A DNA stretch of 64,000 nucleotides from Dyadobacter sp. CY356 (GTDB taxonomy: Bacteria; Bacteroidota; Bacteroidia; Cytophagales; Spirosomataceae): assembly GCF_021440195.1 (NCBI RefSeq), contig NZ_JAJTSZ010000005.1, positions 310,001 through 374,000 on the forward strand, written 5' to 3'. Positions within the stretch are counted from its first letter, which is position 1. Each line of letters starts with the position of its first letter. A program made the position numbers and the translations under genes. This document shows positions 17,424-26,749 of the stretch, one piece after another. The notes under the pieces are model-generated. The model ran no database searches. It worked only from the letters and a program-made list of their open reading frames with translations, and was not told the origin of the DNA.

Positions 17424-19670
17424 TTATTTGCCAAGTCCCCAGTTTTTGTTGGGTTTTGGACCCATTTCAAGTTCCAGCGTTCCGCCGGCAACAAGTTGTT
17501 CATGTGTAAAAGTGGGAACGTTCAGAACCTTGCCGTCAAATTTTGCACTCAGGATATATTTGTTGACCACTGAACTATGGTTGGCAATTACTTTAAAATG
17601 TTTTCCATTTGGCAAAGCAATGGATACTTTTTCAAAAACCGGACTCCCGATTGTATATTCGGGCCGGCCGGGTGTGATTGGATAAAAACCCATGGAAGAA
17701 AATACAACGAAGGCCGTCATACCACCACCATCCTCATCACCCGGAATACCAAAAATGTTATCCTTGAACCATACGTCCAGTAGAAAACGGATTCTCTTTT
17801 GCGTTTTCCAGGGCGAATCAGTAAAATTGTATAAATACGGAATGTGAAAACTTGGCTCATTTCCCATTGAATACTGACCAACCAAGCCTGTTGCATCAGG
17901 GAATTTTCCCCAGAATTCATATTTACTTCTGCCCAGATCTTCACGGTATAGCTGATCCAGACCATTTTCAAATTGTTTTTTTCCACCCATCAATCCGATC
18001 AATCCCGGGATATCATGCTGAACCTGCCATTTGTAGGTATAGCCGTTGTTTTCATCGTAATATTCACGACCACCCATACCACCATCAAATTTAGGATCGA
18101 TAGAAACCCAGGCACCTTTGCTGTCCCTTGGTATGAACATGTTTTTCTCAGTGTTCCAAAGCTTTTTATAGTTCAGTGCCCGGACATTGAAAGTTTTATA
18201 ATCTTCCGTTTTACCAAGATCTTTTGCAAGTTCACCCACAGCCCAATCATCATAACTTCCACCCAAAGTCACGGCTACTGCCTGACGTTTTTCAAAAGGA
18301 TCAACTAGTTTTACAGTTTCTTTTTCATCTTTTCTCAAAGCCGGGAAAAATCCTTTGGTTCGATAAATATCGTCCAGTTCGCATTTCGGGCCGTTTTTCC
18401 AGGGAAGCATCGTGGCTTCGGTAGCATTCTTATACATACCGGAATATGCTTTTGAAACATCAAAATTGCGCAGTCCTTTTCTATATCCATCTAAAAAAGT
18501 AACCGAAGAATGAAAGCCATTCATACAGGCATGATCACCAAAAAGCACCGGAAATGTTGGCATCCAGCCACTTTGGTCATACATGCTTACAAATGAATTC
18601 AGCATGTCTTCTTCCTGGGCCGGATTTAAAATAATTCTCAAAGGATGGTGCGCCAGATAGGTATCCCAGGTCCAGTCGTCCACATAAAAAGGGCGATTGC
18701 TGGTATGTATTTTTTTATCAAAACCGCTGTAATACTGATTGTCCTCGGAGATATCAACCATGCGCTCGTAAGTCCGGTAAAGGGAAGAATAAAAACTTCG
18801 TTTCTGACCTTCCGTTCCACCTTCAACCTGAATCTGGTTTATCATGTCTGACCAAGCTTTTTCACCTTTTTTCTTTAATTCATCAAAACCTGTTGACTTT
18901 AATTCTGTTTCAAAATTCTTTTTTGCCTGTTCAGGACTGATATATGAAATGGCATATTTCAATTCGATTTTCCCGTTTTGGTTATCAGGAAAACTAATCC
19001 AGGCTTTGGCGTTTTTACCTTTAATCGTTTGTTCTGTTGATATTTTATCGTTTTGTAAAATTCCGGCCGTCCCCTTTTCACTGAAAATGCCATACATGTA
19101 AACCGGAATATCGCCGTGATAGATTTCAGTTGCCGTGATCTCATTTCCGGAAATAAATTTCCAGGAACCTTCTCCCTCATTGTATAGATTTAACAAAAGA
19201 CTTTTAGACGCTTTTTCAGGAAATTCGAAAAGAAAAATTCCTGTTTTCTTGCCTGGTGTAAATTCAACGGTTACTTCATCATCGACAAGATAAGTTGAAT
19301 AATACCAGGGCTGCGTTACTTCCAGATCATGGTCATAAGCAAGTTTTTGTTTCCAGCCGGCCGCAGTTACCGGGTTTACTGAAGGTTTTATCGAAAAAGC
19401 CTGTCCGAGGCGATGGGAAACTACGATGAGCGGAAAACTTGAAATCTGATCATCCATATAATCCTTGCGTTCGGGGTACATCCGGACCATCTGATTTGGA
19501 AGTTGAATCGTAGGTCTGGTTGGTTCCAAAAGCTGACCCACATTTCCAACACGCAGATCTACATATTTTAGATTATCTGAAACGTTTTTTTGTGCATGTG
19601 CATTTACGTAAATACAAAAAACCAGTGGCAGTAAAAGAGGTACTCTAAAATTTTTGAAGGGGGAAATCAT
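17424..19670 (-). CDS. GH92 family alpha-mannosidase, secreted
   Basis: A 748-residue exo-acting glycosidase with signal peptide at about residues 1-27. GH92 enzymes are Ca2+-dependent inverting alpha-mannosidases that trim mannosides from glycoproteins or yeast mannan. Marker stretches are SNRPFYVDDWTWDTYLAHHPL near 330, NGFHSSVTFLDGYRKGL, and the GH92 signature near the C-terminus, FGIPGDEDGGGMTAFVVFSSMGFYPITPG, whose acidic residues supply the general base. It is divergent from the membrane regulator gene and near a GH43 gene, suggesting one glycan utilisation locus. No susC/susD pair is present. Confidence 0.92.
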   Translation of the reverse strand: MISPFKNFRVPLLLPLVFCIYVNAHAQKNVSDNLKYVDLRVGNVGQLLEPTRPTIQLPNQMVRMYPERKDYMDDQISSFPLIVVSHRLGQAFSIKPSVNPVTAAGWKQKLAYDHDLEVTQPWYYSTYLVDDEVTVEFTPGKKTGIFLFEFPEKASKSLLLNLYNEGEGSWKFISGNEITATEIYHGDIPVYMYGIFSEKGTAGILQNDKISTEQTIKGKNAKAWISFPDNQNGKIELKYAISYISPEQAKKNFETELKSTGFDELKKKGEKAWSDMINQIQVEGGTEGQKRSFYSSLYRTYERMVDISEDNQYYSGFDKKIHTSNRPFYVDDWTWDTYLAHHPLRIILNPAQEEDMLNSFVSMYDQSGWMPTFPVLFGDHACMNGFHSSVTFLDGYRKGLRNFDVSKAYSGMYKNATEATMLPWKNGPKCELDDIYRTKGFFPALRKDEKETVKLVDPFEKRQAVAVTLGGSYDDWAVGELAKDLGKTEDYKTFNVRALNYKKLWNTEKNMFIPRDSKGAWVSIDPKFDGGMGGREYYDENNGYTYKWQVQHDIPGLIGLMGGKKQFENGLDQLYREDLGRSKYEFWGKFPDATGLVGQYSMGNEPSFHIPYLYNFTDSPWKTQKRIRFLLDVWFKDNIFGIPGDEDGGGMTAFVVFSSMGFYPITPGRPEYTIGSPVFEKVSIALPNGKHFKVIANHSSVVNKYILSAKFDGKVLNVPTFTHEQLVAGGTLELEMGPKPNKNWGLGK

Positions 19671-19948
19671 GTAATACTAAATTTTATTAATTGTAATGTT
19701 GCTTATAATTTGAAGAATTTCTGCTTTGTTGAATTCATTGATAACTTCGCTTCCTCTTTTTTATCTATTTGCGCTGTTATTAAAACCACTAACTATTGTT
19801 TAACTTTAAATCAATAATTTCATATTATGATTGAAGTAGTGCGCTAATTTAGAATTGACCCATTAAAAAATAATTAATAATTGATTAACAAGACCCTTAA
19901 TGAATGCCTGGAGGGAATTTTAATTTTATTTCTCTCTACCTTATACCT

Positions 19949-22519
19949 ATGAAATTTAGATTTCTTGCCCTTTTATTAACTTCCATTCTCATTCCCGGCT
20001 TGTTTCGTTTTTGCCAGGCTCAATCCTATGGCCTCGGCTTTGACAGCTTCGAAGTGGTTCAGGACAAAAGAACTGGTCTGGATTTAAGTCCGGGTAATAC
20101 TTTTTGTTTTGATAAGGATTTTGAATTATCCTTCGAGCTTTCTTTTCTGGCAAACAAAAAAACTTATTTCGGATATATCGTAAGACTGATTGAAAACGAT
20201 AAACAGAATATCGATCTGATTTATGATAACAGTGTGAGAAACCAACACTTCAAATTAGTAATCGGCGATAAATTTTCTCCTGTTTCCTTTGACTTTCTAG
20301 GTAATGATCTTTTTAAAAAATGGAACAGGATTACGTTGAAATTTAATAAAGACAAGAAAAATATTCAGGTTGTTTATGGCGATAAAAGTTTTATTCAGCC
20401 CATAAAATTTTCGGACAAAGGTTGTTTCAAAATTCTATTTGGTGCCAATCAATATAAAGAATTCAAGTCCACGGATGTACCTCCGATGAAGATCCGGAAT
20501 ATCTCCATTATTGAAAATAAACAGCAAAAATATCGTTGGGCACTGGACGAAACGGATGGGTTAAAAGCAACAGAAGAAATTCAGAAGAAAGATGGCCTGA
20601 CTATAAATCCGGTTTGGATTCGAAAATTGCATTACGAATGGCAGTTGGTACGGACGCTGAGTATGCAGGATTTTGTTAAAACAGGTTTTGATCAACGGCA
20701 GGGCAATCTATTTTTCATGTCTAAAGATTCCTTGGTCAGCTATAATACAGCCGCAGACAGCTTGCGGATTGTGAAATTTAAGGATCAAAAACAATCATTA
20801 TTTATTGACAATCAAATACTGTTTGATGATACGAGTAACAAATTATTTAACATTTTCATCGACGAGCAGCAGGTTTCATCTTTCGATATAAAAAACCGGA
20901 GCTGGGATAAGATCGGAATAATATCAGCTCCAAAAAGAAATTTCCTTCACGCCAATAAATTTTATTCGGCACAGGATTCCTCCATTTATATTTTGGGAGG
21001 TTATGGACATCTTGCTTATAAAAACGATGTGCAGAGATATCATGTACCATCAGCAAAATGGGAAAATATTAAGCTGAAAGATTCGGTTTTCACACCGAGA
21101 TATCTGGCCGCACTTGGTACGACAAAAAATGGCGCATACATTCTTGGCGGTTATGGAAGCTCCACCGGACAACAAATGTTAAATCCCCGAAACTGGTATG
21201 ATCTGCTCTTTTTTGATACAAAAACACAAAATTTCAAAAAGATCTATGAGCTGAAAACACCAGAGGAAGATTTTGTCTTTGGAAATTCTTTAATCATTAA
21301 TGAAAAGGACAGCAGTTATTATGCCCTTATTTTTCCAAAAAACAAGTTTAATTCGGAATTGCAGCTTATTAAAGGATCACTGACTCATCCGGGTTTTACG
21401 GCTGTCGGATCCAGAATTCCTTACCAGTTTGTTGATATTCAGTCTTTCGCTGACTTGTTTTTTGATACGTTAAGCGGGCGTTTTATTGCCGTAACCTTAT
21501 ATCAGGCCGAAGATAACCAGACAAAAATTGGTGTTTACTCGCTTTATTCTCCACCACTTGCATCAATAAAACCTGTTGCGGTGATAGAAGCGGACAACTA
21601 CAAAACCGTTTGGATCGCAGCCGGTTGTATCATGCTGGCATTGCTTGCTTTCGGATATTTCAAATATGCTAAAAAGGATACAAAATCCGTAATCCCTGTT
21701 TTGGCGACAGAACCAGAAGTTATGCCGTCCATCATTGCTGAGCCCGCAGTTCTTTCAGCTTTGAAAGGAATGGTGACTGAGGAAAAGACGGTTTCTCCGC
21801 AGGGCAACGTATTTTTGTTTGGTAATCTTCAATTGTTTGATGAAGATGGTAATGAAATCACCAAGCAGTTTAGCCCGCTTGTGAAAGAGTTATTTCTGGT
21901 CATACTGCTCTACTCGATCCGTTGGGAAGGTATCAGTTCTGAGAAATTGAAGGAGCTGCTCTGGTTTGATAAATCGTCAGAAAGTGCCCGTAACAATCGC
22001 TCTGTCAATATTGCCAAATTGAAAGGGATTTTGGATAAAATGAAATATTGCCAGGTTTCAAAAGAAACCGGCTACTGGAAAATCAAAATCGATTATGATA
22101 AAATCCATGTGGACTATATGCATTATCTGTCCATTATTGGAAATAAGCAGGCACTTAACAAGGACAGTATCACAGAACTGGCAGAAATTACTAAACGCGG
22201 GAATTTCCTGTCTAATGTTGAATATGAATGGCTTGACAATTTTAAATCTGAAATTTCAAATGAAATTGTCGATACCTATTTACGTTTCGCGGCTACTGTA
22301 AAGATTTCTGATGATCCGGAATTTCTGATTAAACTGTCCAATTATATTTTCTACTTTGATGCGGTTAACGAGGAAGCCATGATCATCAAATGCAAAGCGC
22401 TGGCTCATTTAGGGAAACATTCCCTGGCAAAAACTACCTACGAGAATTTTGCAAGAGAATATAATCGTATTTACGGTGAAGATTTCCAGAAAGATATGCC
22501 GGAGGTGCTGCAATCCTGA
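19949..22519 (+). CDS. Membrane-spanning Kelch/LamG sensor with cytosolic winged-helix DNA-binding domain
   Basis: An 856-residue protein from the ATG at 19949 (MKFRFLALLLTS, a clear signal peptide ending near SQA); an in-frame ATG at 19904 would bury the signal. Residues about 15-200 resemble a LamG-like sandwich. Residues 230-500 contain Kelch-type repeats (IYILGGYGHLAYKNDVQRY; AYILGGYGSSTG). One transmembrane helix, TVWIAAGCIMLALLAFGYF, lies near 552. After it, residues about 618-720 form a SARP/OmpR-type winged helix (VKELFLVILLYS, SSEKLKELLWFDKSSESARNNRSVNIAKLKGIL), then a helical tail that resembles a bacterial transcriptional activation domain. The order predicts a periplasmic sensor joined to a cytosolic DNA-binding part. 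It lies between GH92 and GH43 genes. Confidence 0.8.
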   Translation: MKFRFLALLLTSILIPGLFRFCQAQSYGLGFDSFEVVQDKRTGLDLSPGNTFCFDKDFELSFELSFLANKKTYFGYIVRLIENDKQNIDLIYDNSVRNQHFKLVIGDKFSPVSFDFLGNDLFKKWNRITLKFNKDKKNIQVVYGDKSFIQPIKFSDKGCFKILFGANQYKEFKSTDVPPMKIRNISIIENKQQKYRWALDETDGLKATEEIQKKDGLTINPVWIRKLHYEWQLVRTLSMQDFVKTGFDQRQGNLFFMSKDSLVSYNTAADSLRIVKFKDQKQSLFIDNQILFDDTSNKLFNIFIDEQQVSSFDIKNRSWDKIGIISAPKRNFLHANKFYSAQDSSIYILGGYGHLAYKNDVQRYHVPSAKWENIKLKDSVFTPRYLAALGTTKNGAYILGGYGSSTGQQMLNPRNWYDLLFFDTKTQNFKKIYELKTPEEDFVFGNSLIINEKDSSYYALIFPKNKFNSELQLIKGSLTHPGFTAVGSRIPYQFVDIQSFADLFFDTLSGRFIAVTLYQAEDNQTKIGVYSLYSPPLASIKPVAVIEADNYKTVWIAAGCIMLALLAFGYFKYAKKDTKSVIPVLATEPEVMPSIIAEPAVLSALKGMVTEEKTVSPQGNVFLFGNLQLFDEDGNEITKQFSPLVKELFLVILLYSIRWEGISSEKLKELLWFDKSSESARNNRSVNIAKLKGILDKMKYCQVSKETGYWKIKIDYDKIHVDYMHYLSIIGNKQALNKDSITELAEITKRGNFLSNVEYEWLDNFKSEISNEIVDTYLRFAATVKISDDPEFLIKLSNYIFYFDAVNEEAMIIKCKALAHLGKHSLAKTTYENFAREYNRIYGEDFQKDMPEVLQS

Positions 22520-22523
22520 AATG

Positions 22524-24086
22524 CTAATTGTATTTCATTTGTATCGTCCTGATTTCACTATGCCCGCCTTTGTTACCGGAAACGTTAATCCCAACCCTTG
22601 GAGCACGATCCCAGCGGGGAAGCCATGAACCTTCAATTTTTAATGGCGGCTGATCCGCTTTTTTACCTGTGACGTTCCAGCTGAATTCGTAATAACGTCC
22701 AAAGCGACTTTGTAAATTGAGGTTAATGGTCTCCGATTTTCCGGAAATTTCCTGACTACTCACCTCTTTATAAACACCATCTTTTCTCTGCCACAAAGTA
22801 AGCTTGTCTTTCATTATACCAAATCCGATGGCATTACCGGCATCGCCATAAACAGTAATATTTTGTGCGATATCATCTTTCGGAATTACCTCTGTGGAAA
22901 AATTATAATTACCATTTTTTACAACTAAACCCAGGAAATTACCCGTAGAAGCCGGATTTTTATTTTCAATTTCTAATAGTCCGCTTTGAATTTTATACGC
23001 AGGTTTTGGAAAACTGACATCATATACCCATGAAATATCAGCAGTTTTTTTATCAAAACTAACCTGTAAATCTTCGTTGGTTTTTGTACTTGCAGCTTGT
23101 GGTACTTCGGCTTGTGCGGGTGTTGTTTTACCGTAGCGGAATGTTGGCCATTGGGAAGTTTCATCCCAAACAAGTTCGCTTAGCACGCCTTGTCTGCCTG
23201 CATAGTTAAAATCTGCACCATTGTAAGCGTGGTGTAAATAAAAATATCGGTTATCAGGTGTTATAACGACCGTTCCATGCCCTGGACATTTCCAGGTTTC
23301 ATCGCCTACAAGAACCGGATTTCCTGAGAATTTTTTCCACGGGCCTTGTAATTTTTCCGCTCTTGCCATACCAACCTGGTAATTGCAATTTTCACCACAA
23401 CATGCGTTTCCGGAATAAAGCATATACCAGTATTTTCCCTTTTTAAATATGGCCTGGCCTTCCGCACCGCCACCTTCCCAGTTATTGGCATCCGCTTTTA
23501 TCAAACTAAATTCTTTTCCGATCACCTTTAAACCATCATCAGAAAGTTCAGCACCGAGTATTTCAATACCCCTTCCTTTATCCAGACCGTACGCTTTCCA
23601 GGTAAAAAATAATTTCCCATGATCCTCCACAACAAAACCGTCAATAGCTTCCTTTGTCCATTCCAGAAGTAAACCATGGTCGGTAAAGCCTTTTTTTATA
23701 TCTTTTGTACTGGCCACACCTATAAAAGATTGCTTGTCAGATTTGCGGCGGGCAGTGTAATAAACAAAGAAGGTACCATTGCGATAAAACAATTCCGGTG
23801 CCCAATAACTGCCCATTGTCCATGCAGGTAATTCGGCAAAAACAGGACCTAAATATTCCCAGTCCACCAGGTTTTTTGATGTGTAGATAGGATAAGCCGG
23901 TCCCCATTCCGATGAAGTTCCTGCTGCGTAATAAGTGTCCCCTACCCGAATAACAGAAGGGTCAGCGAAATCTCCGGCAATAACCGGATTTCGATAAGTA
24001 CTAACAGATTTTGGATTTATTTTTTGAGCAAAAACAGTTCCGGTAAGAATGAGGTAAAGGAATGAGACACGGAGAAGCAGATTCAT
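22524..24086 (-). CDS. GH43 family glycoside hydrolase, secreted
   Basis: A 520-residue secreted enzyme with a signal peptide at about 1-20. The five-bladed propeller of GH43 starts with RNPVIAGDFADPSVIRVGDTYY, whose Asp is the general base. WAPELFYRNGTFFVYYTA and a later EGGGAEGQAIFKKGKYWYMLYSGNACCG are also typical, with the acid Glu in EGQAIF. The last 170 residues resemble the beta-sandwich accessory domain of xylosidase/arabinosidase members. The family hydrolyses arabinose- or xylose-containing glycans. It converges on the regulator gene with only four bases between stop codons. Confidence 0.9.
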   Translation of the reverse strand: MNLLLRVSFLYLILTGTVFAQKINPKSVSTYRNPVIAGDFADPSVIRVGDTYYAAGTSSEWGPAYPIYTSKNLVDWEYLGPVFAELPAWTMGSYWAPELFYRNGTFFVYYTARRKSDKQSFIGVASTKDIKKGFTDHGLLLEWTKEAIDGFVVEDHGKLFFTWKAYGLDKGRGIEILGAELSDDGLKVIGKEFSLIKADANNWEGGGAEGQAIFKKGKYWYMLYSGNACCGENCNYQVGMARAEKLQGPWKKFSGNPVLVGDETWKCPGHGTVVITPDNRYFYLHHAYNGADFNYAGRQGVLSELVWDETSQWPTFRYGKTTPAQAEVPQAASTKTNEDLQVSFDKKTADISWVYDVSFPKPAYKIQSGLLEIENKNPASTGNFLGLVVKNGNYNFSTEVIPKDDIAQNITVYGDAGNAIGFGIMKDKLTLWQRKDGVYKEVSSQEISGKSETINLNLQSRFGRYYEFSWNVTGKKADQPPLKIEGSWLPRWDRAPRVGINVSGNKGGHSEIRTIQMKYN

Positions 24087-24299
24087 AAAGTTTTATTGGT
24101 TACAAAATCAGGTGAATAAAGAGAATTATTTGTAAGAAACCAATTTGTATTAATTACAGTAAACCGGATTTTGCTATTAAAACCATTTTTGAAAATCAGA
24201 AAAATTGTAAAATGAATAATAGTTTCCAGTTGTAAACAGCTTGTAGGCGTGTGATGGAATAAGATTTGTATGGTTTGGCCGGATGACAAAGTACATATT

Positions 24300-25016
24300 A
24301 TGAACGAAGATTATTTAAGATATAGCGACCTGAATTTAGCCGAGGCGAAAGAAATTCAAAATGAATTACGTGAAAAAATAAGCCTTAAACCGAATACCAA
24401 ACCGATTCAGACTATTGCTGGTGCAGATATATCCCTCAACAGATTTAGTGAAATTATTTTCGCAGGAATAGTAATTCTTCGATATTCTGATTTACAACCC
24501 ATCGCTTATTCTATGGTGGAAAGTAAAACAAGTTTCCCTTACATACCCGGATTTCTGGCTTTCAGGGAAGTCCCGGCTTTGGTTCAGGCATTGAAACAGA
24601 TTCCGGTACAACCAGATGTTTTTATGATTGACGGTCATGGAATTGCACATCCCAGACGCATGGGAATTGCCGCACATTTTGGAGCGTTGACAGGCACGGT
24701 AACGATGGGTTGTGCCAAGAATATTCTGTTTGGTAAATGGCAGGAGCCAGGGATTCAGAAAGGTGATTATAGTCTAATAATAAACAAAGAGGAAACCATT
24801 GGATATGCTTTCCGATCAAAATTCAAAACCAATCCGGTTTTCATTTCTCCGGGAAATGGTATGAGCTTAGCGGATAGTCTGGATATAGCCATCCGTTGTG
24901 CAGGAAATTACCGGTTACCAGAACCTACGCGCAGAGCGCATGAATTTGTTAATTTATTTCGTACAGGAAAGTTGAAAGAAGGTTATCATGAACTATCGCC
25001 TCAGCTCTTATTTTGA
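24300..25016 (+). CDS. nfi: Endonuclease V
   Basis: Cuts DNA at the second phosphodiester 3' of deaminated bases such as hypoxanthine. From the ATG at 24300 the protein has 238 residues. Catalytic landmarks are AGADIS near residue 40 (metal-binding Asp), VESKTSFPYIPGFLAFREVP, and FMIDGHGIAHPRRMGIAAHFG, which holds the second Asp and the H-P-R motif. NPVFISPGNGMS follows. An in-frame ATG at 24270 would add ten residues without family support. The gene converges on, and overlaps by nine bases, the glutaminyl cyclase gene. Confidence 0.93.
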   Translation: MNEDYLRYSDLNLAEAKEIQNELREKISLKPNTKPIQTIAGADISLNRFSEIIFAGIVILRYSDLQPIAYSMVESKTSFPYIPGFLAFREVPALVQALKQIPVQPDVFMIDGHGIAHPRRMGIAAHFGALTGTVTMGCAKNILFGKWQEPGIQKGDYSLIINKEETIGYAFRSKFKTNPVFISPGNGMSLADSLDIAIRCAGNYRLPEPTRRAHEFVNLFRTGKLKEGYHELSPQLLF

Positions 25017-26105
25017 AGCCAACGTTTTTTTATTTTTCTGAGCAGCACCTGAAATCCGTATTTTGAATAAAGTTGGCCAGTTTTTACCTGTTATGTAAAA
25101 GGCATTTTCCAAAGGCTGATATGCGATACCATTCAAAACACTCGATCCGGTTTGATCAACTTCTGCCGGAATGATTTTCTTCATATCCATGGAAGCTACA
25201 ACTTTTCCGGTTTCCACGTCAATCTGAATAATTTTATCGGTCTCCCAGATATTGGCAAAAACATATCCGTCAACATATTCCAGTTCATTGATTTTAAGAA
25301 CAGGTCCTTTGTTGTCATAAATTTCAACCTCACCGGTTTTTTGAAATTCGGTGTCGAAAAAGTAAAGTTTATTAGATCCGTCGCTCATGATTATTGTTGA
25401 ATCATGATGTGTCATTCCCCAGCCCTGTGTATAATAAGTAAAAGTTTTGTCCAGGGTAAAATCCATATTATAACGGAAACCTACACCGGTCGTCCAGGTT
25501 AACTGGTAAATTTTATCATTTACAATTGTTAAGCCTTCTCCAAAATACTGATCCGTAAGCGGTACCGATTTTATAGTTGCACCTGTTTTTAAATCAATTT
25601 TCAATAAAAGTGATTTCCCGTTTTCTCCGGTACTTTCGTATAGTTCACCTTTATAAAATTCCAGTCCTTCTGTAAAGCTTGTTTTTTGATGTGGAAAGGA
25701 TGATAAAACGTTGTAAGACATTTCTTTTGGTGTGATATCAGATACCAGTTCAACCGATAAAGTGTCTGTAAATTTCTCTTTGGATTTTGTAGTACCGCTT
25801 ACAATAAGCTGTTTCCAACCTGTTTTTTCGGATTCTGCTTTTACAAAAACAGAGTCAGAAACTGGTTTGGCACTACTTACCTCTGCACCATTCCATTTCA
25901 CTGCCAGTTCGGCAACAGGTTGCGTAAAACCAATAGCAATAGAATCTCCTATACTAAATCTGCTTTTTGAAGTAACGGCTACCGGTATTTTCTGAACTGG
26001 CGATGTCTCTGCTTTCTTTTCCTGTTTACAAGAAAAAACAACAAAACTTATCAATATAACAAGAAGAAAATGTGTGTTACGCGTATTCATAAATGTGTTT
26101 TTCAA
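25008..26105 (-). CDS. Glutaminyl-peptide cyclotransferase, lipoprotein
   Basis: A plant-type glutaminyl cyclase of 365 residues that makes N-terminal pyroglutamate on exported proteins. A lipoprotein signal with lipobox VFSC lies at about residues 23-26, so it should be anchored in the cell envelope. After a linker and an Ig-like segment (to about 130), the beta-propeller of the family is seen: SFPHQKTSFTEGLEFYKGELYESTGENGKS, FGEGLTIVNDKIYQLTW, ELEYVDGYVFANIWETDKI, LNGIAYQP. The family normally has the propeller alone, so the N-terminal part is an addition. N-terminal pyroglutamate formation is common in Bacteroidota exported proteins. Confidence 0.9.
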   Translation of the reverse strand: MKNTFMNTRNTHFLLVILISFVVFSCKQEKKAETSPVQKIPVAVTSKSRFSIGDSIAIGFTQPVAELAVKWNGAEVSSAKPVSDSVFVKAESEKTGWKQLIVSGTTKSKEKFTDTLSVELVSDITPKEMSYNVLSSFPHQKTSFTEGLEFYKGELYESTGENGKSLLLKIDLKTGATIKSVPLTDQYFGEGLTIVNDKIYQLTWTTGVGFRYNMDFTLDKTFTYYTQGWGMTHHDSTIIMSDGSNKLYFFDTEFQKTGEVEIYDNKGPVLKINELEYVDGYVFANIWETDKIIQIDVETGKVVASMDMKKIIPAEVDQTGSSVLNGIAYQPLENAFYITGKNWPTLFKIRISGAAQKNKKTLASK

Positions 26106-26212
26106 TTTGATTGCAATATCTGTAAAATCGTCAAAACGACTTCCTGTTTTCCAAGAATATTTAGACGGTGTTCAAAAACAATATTAATTTCCTGATTTTA
26201 TTAAAACAAAAA

Positions 26213-26243
26213 ATCCTGCTGCCATCGTATCAGGCAGCAGGAT
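26213..26243 (-). terminator. Terminator after the DUF3467 gene
   Basis: ATCCTGCTGCC (26213-26223) and GGCAGCAGGAT (26233-26243), nine-base loop, followed on the minus strand by a T-run. Confidence 0.8.
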
Positions 26244-26263
26244 ATAAGAAGAAGTTTTAAAGC

Positions 26264-26590
26264 CTAAGCTTCTCCGCCCGGTCCGCCAAAACTGATTGGA
26301 AAATTAAAAGAAGGATCCGTGTCGTGATTACTTTGTATCGGACCATACTGGTCTTCATATTTTTCTATGTTATCATTAAGCGCAGCTACCAAACGTTTGG
26401 CATGTTCTGGCGTAATGATAATACGTGCCTTCACTTTTGCACGGGGAACACCTGGCATCAGACGTATAAAATCCAATATAAATTCGCTGTTTGAGTGAGC
26501 GATCATAGCAAGATTTGAGTAAACTCCTTCGGCCATCTCCTCCGAAAGTTCTACATTAATTTGCTGCTCGTTTTCTTTGTTGTCTTCCAT
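26264..26590 (-). CDS. DUF3467 family protein
   Basis: A 108-residue cytosolic protein of the DUF3467 family: YSNLAMIAHSNSEFILDFIRLMPGVPRAKVKARIIITPEHAKRLVAALNDNIEKYE. The family is conserved in Bacteroidota and Chlorobi, often next to rpoC, as here, but has no known activity. It lies 160 bases beyond the rpoC stop with rpoC's own terminator between, so it probably has a separate promoter. Confidence 0.8.
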   Translation of the reverse strand: MEDNKENEQQINVELSEEMAEGVYSNLAMIAHSNSEFILDFIRLMPGVPRAKVKARIIITPEHAKRLVAALNDNIEKYEDQYGPIQSNHDTDPSFNFPISFGGPGGEA

Positions 26591-26691
26591 CGTTAAGTTT
26601 TCGGTAGTAATTGGGTGCAGGATATATTTTCAAAAAGTTCTTAACATCATTCAAAAATGAAAATTACTAAAATTATACAGCATCTAAAAAC

Positions 26692-26727
26692 AAAGAGCCG
26701 GTTCCGCTTGCACAGAACCGACTCTTT
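26692..26727 (-). terminator. Terminator of the rpoBC operon
   Basis: AAAGAGCCGGTTC (26692-26704) and GAACCGACTCTTT (26715-26727), ten-base loop, one mismatch or G-U. The minus-strand transcript then reads GTTTTT. It follows rpoC by 23 bases. Confidence 0.8.
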
Positions 26728-26749
26728 TTATCTTATACTTAAATCCTTA

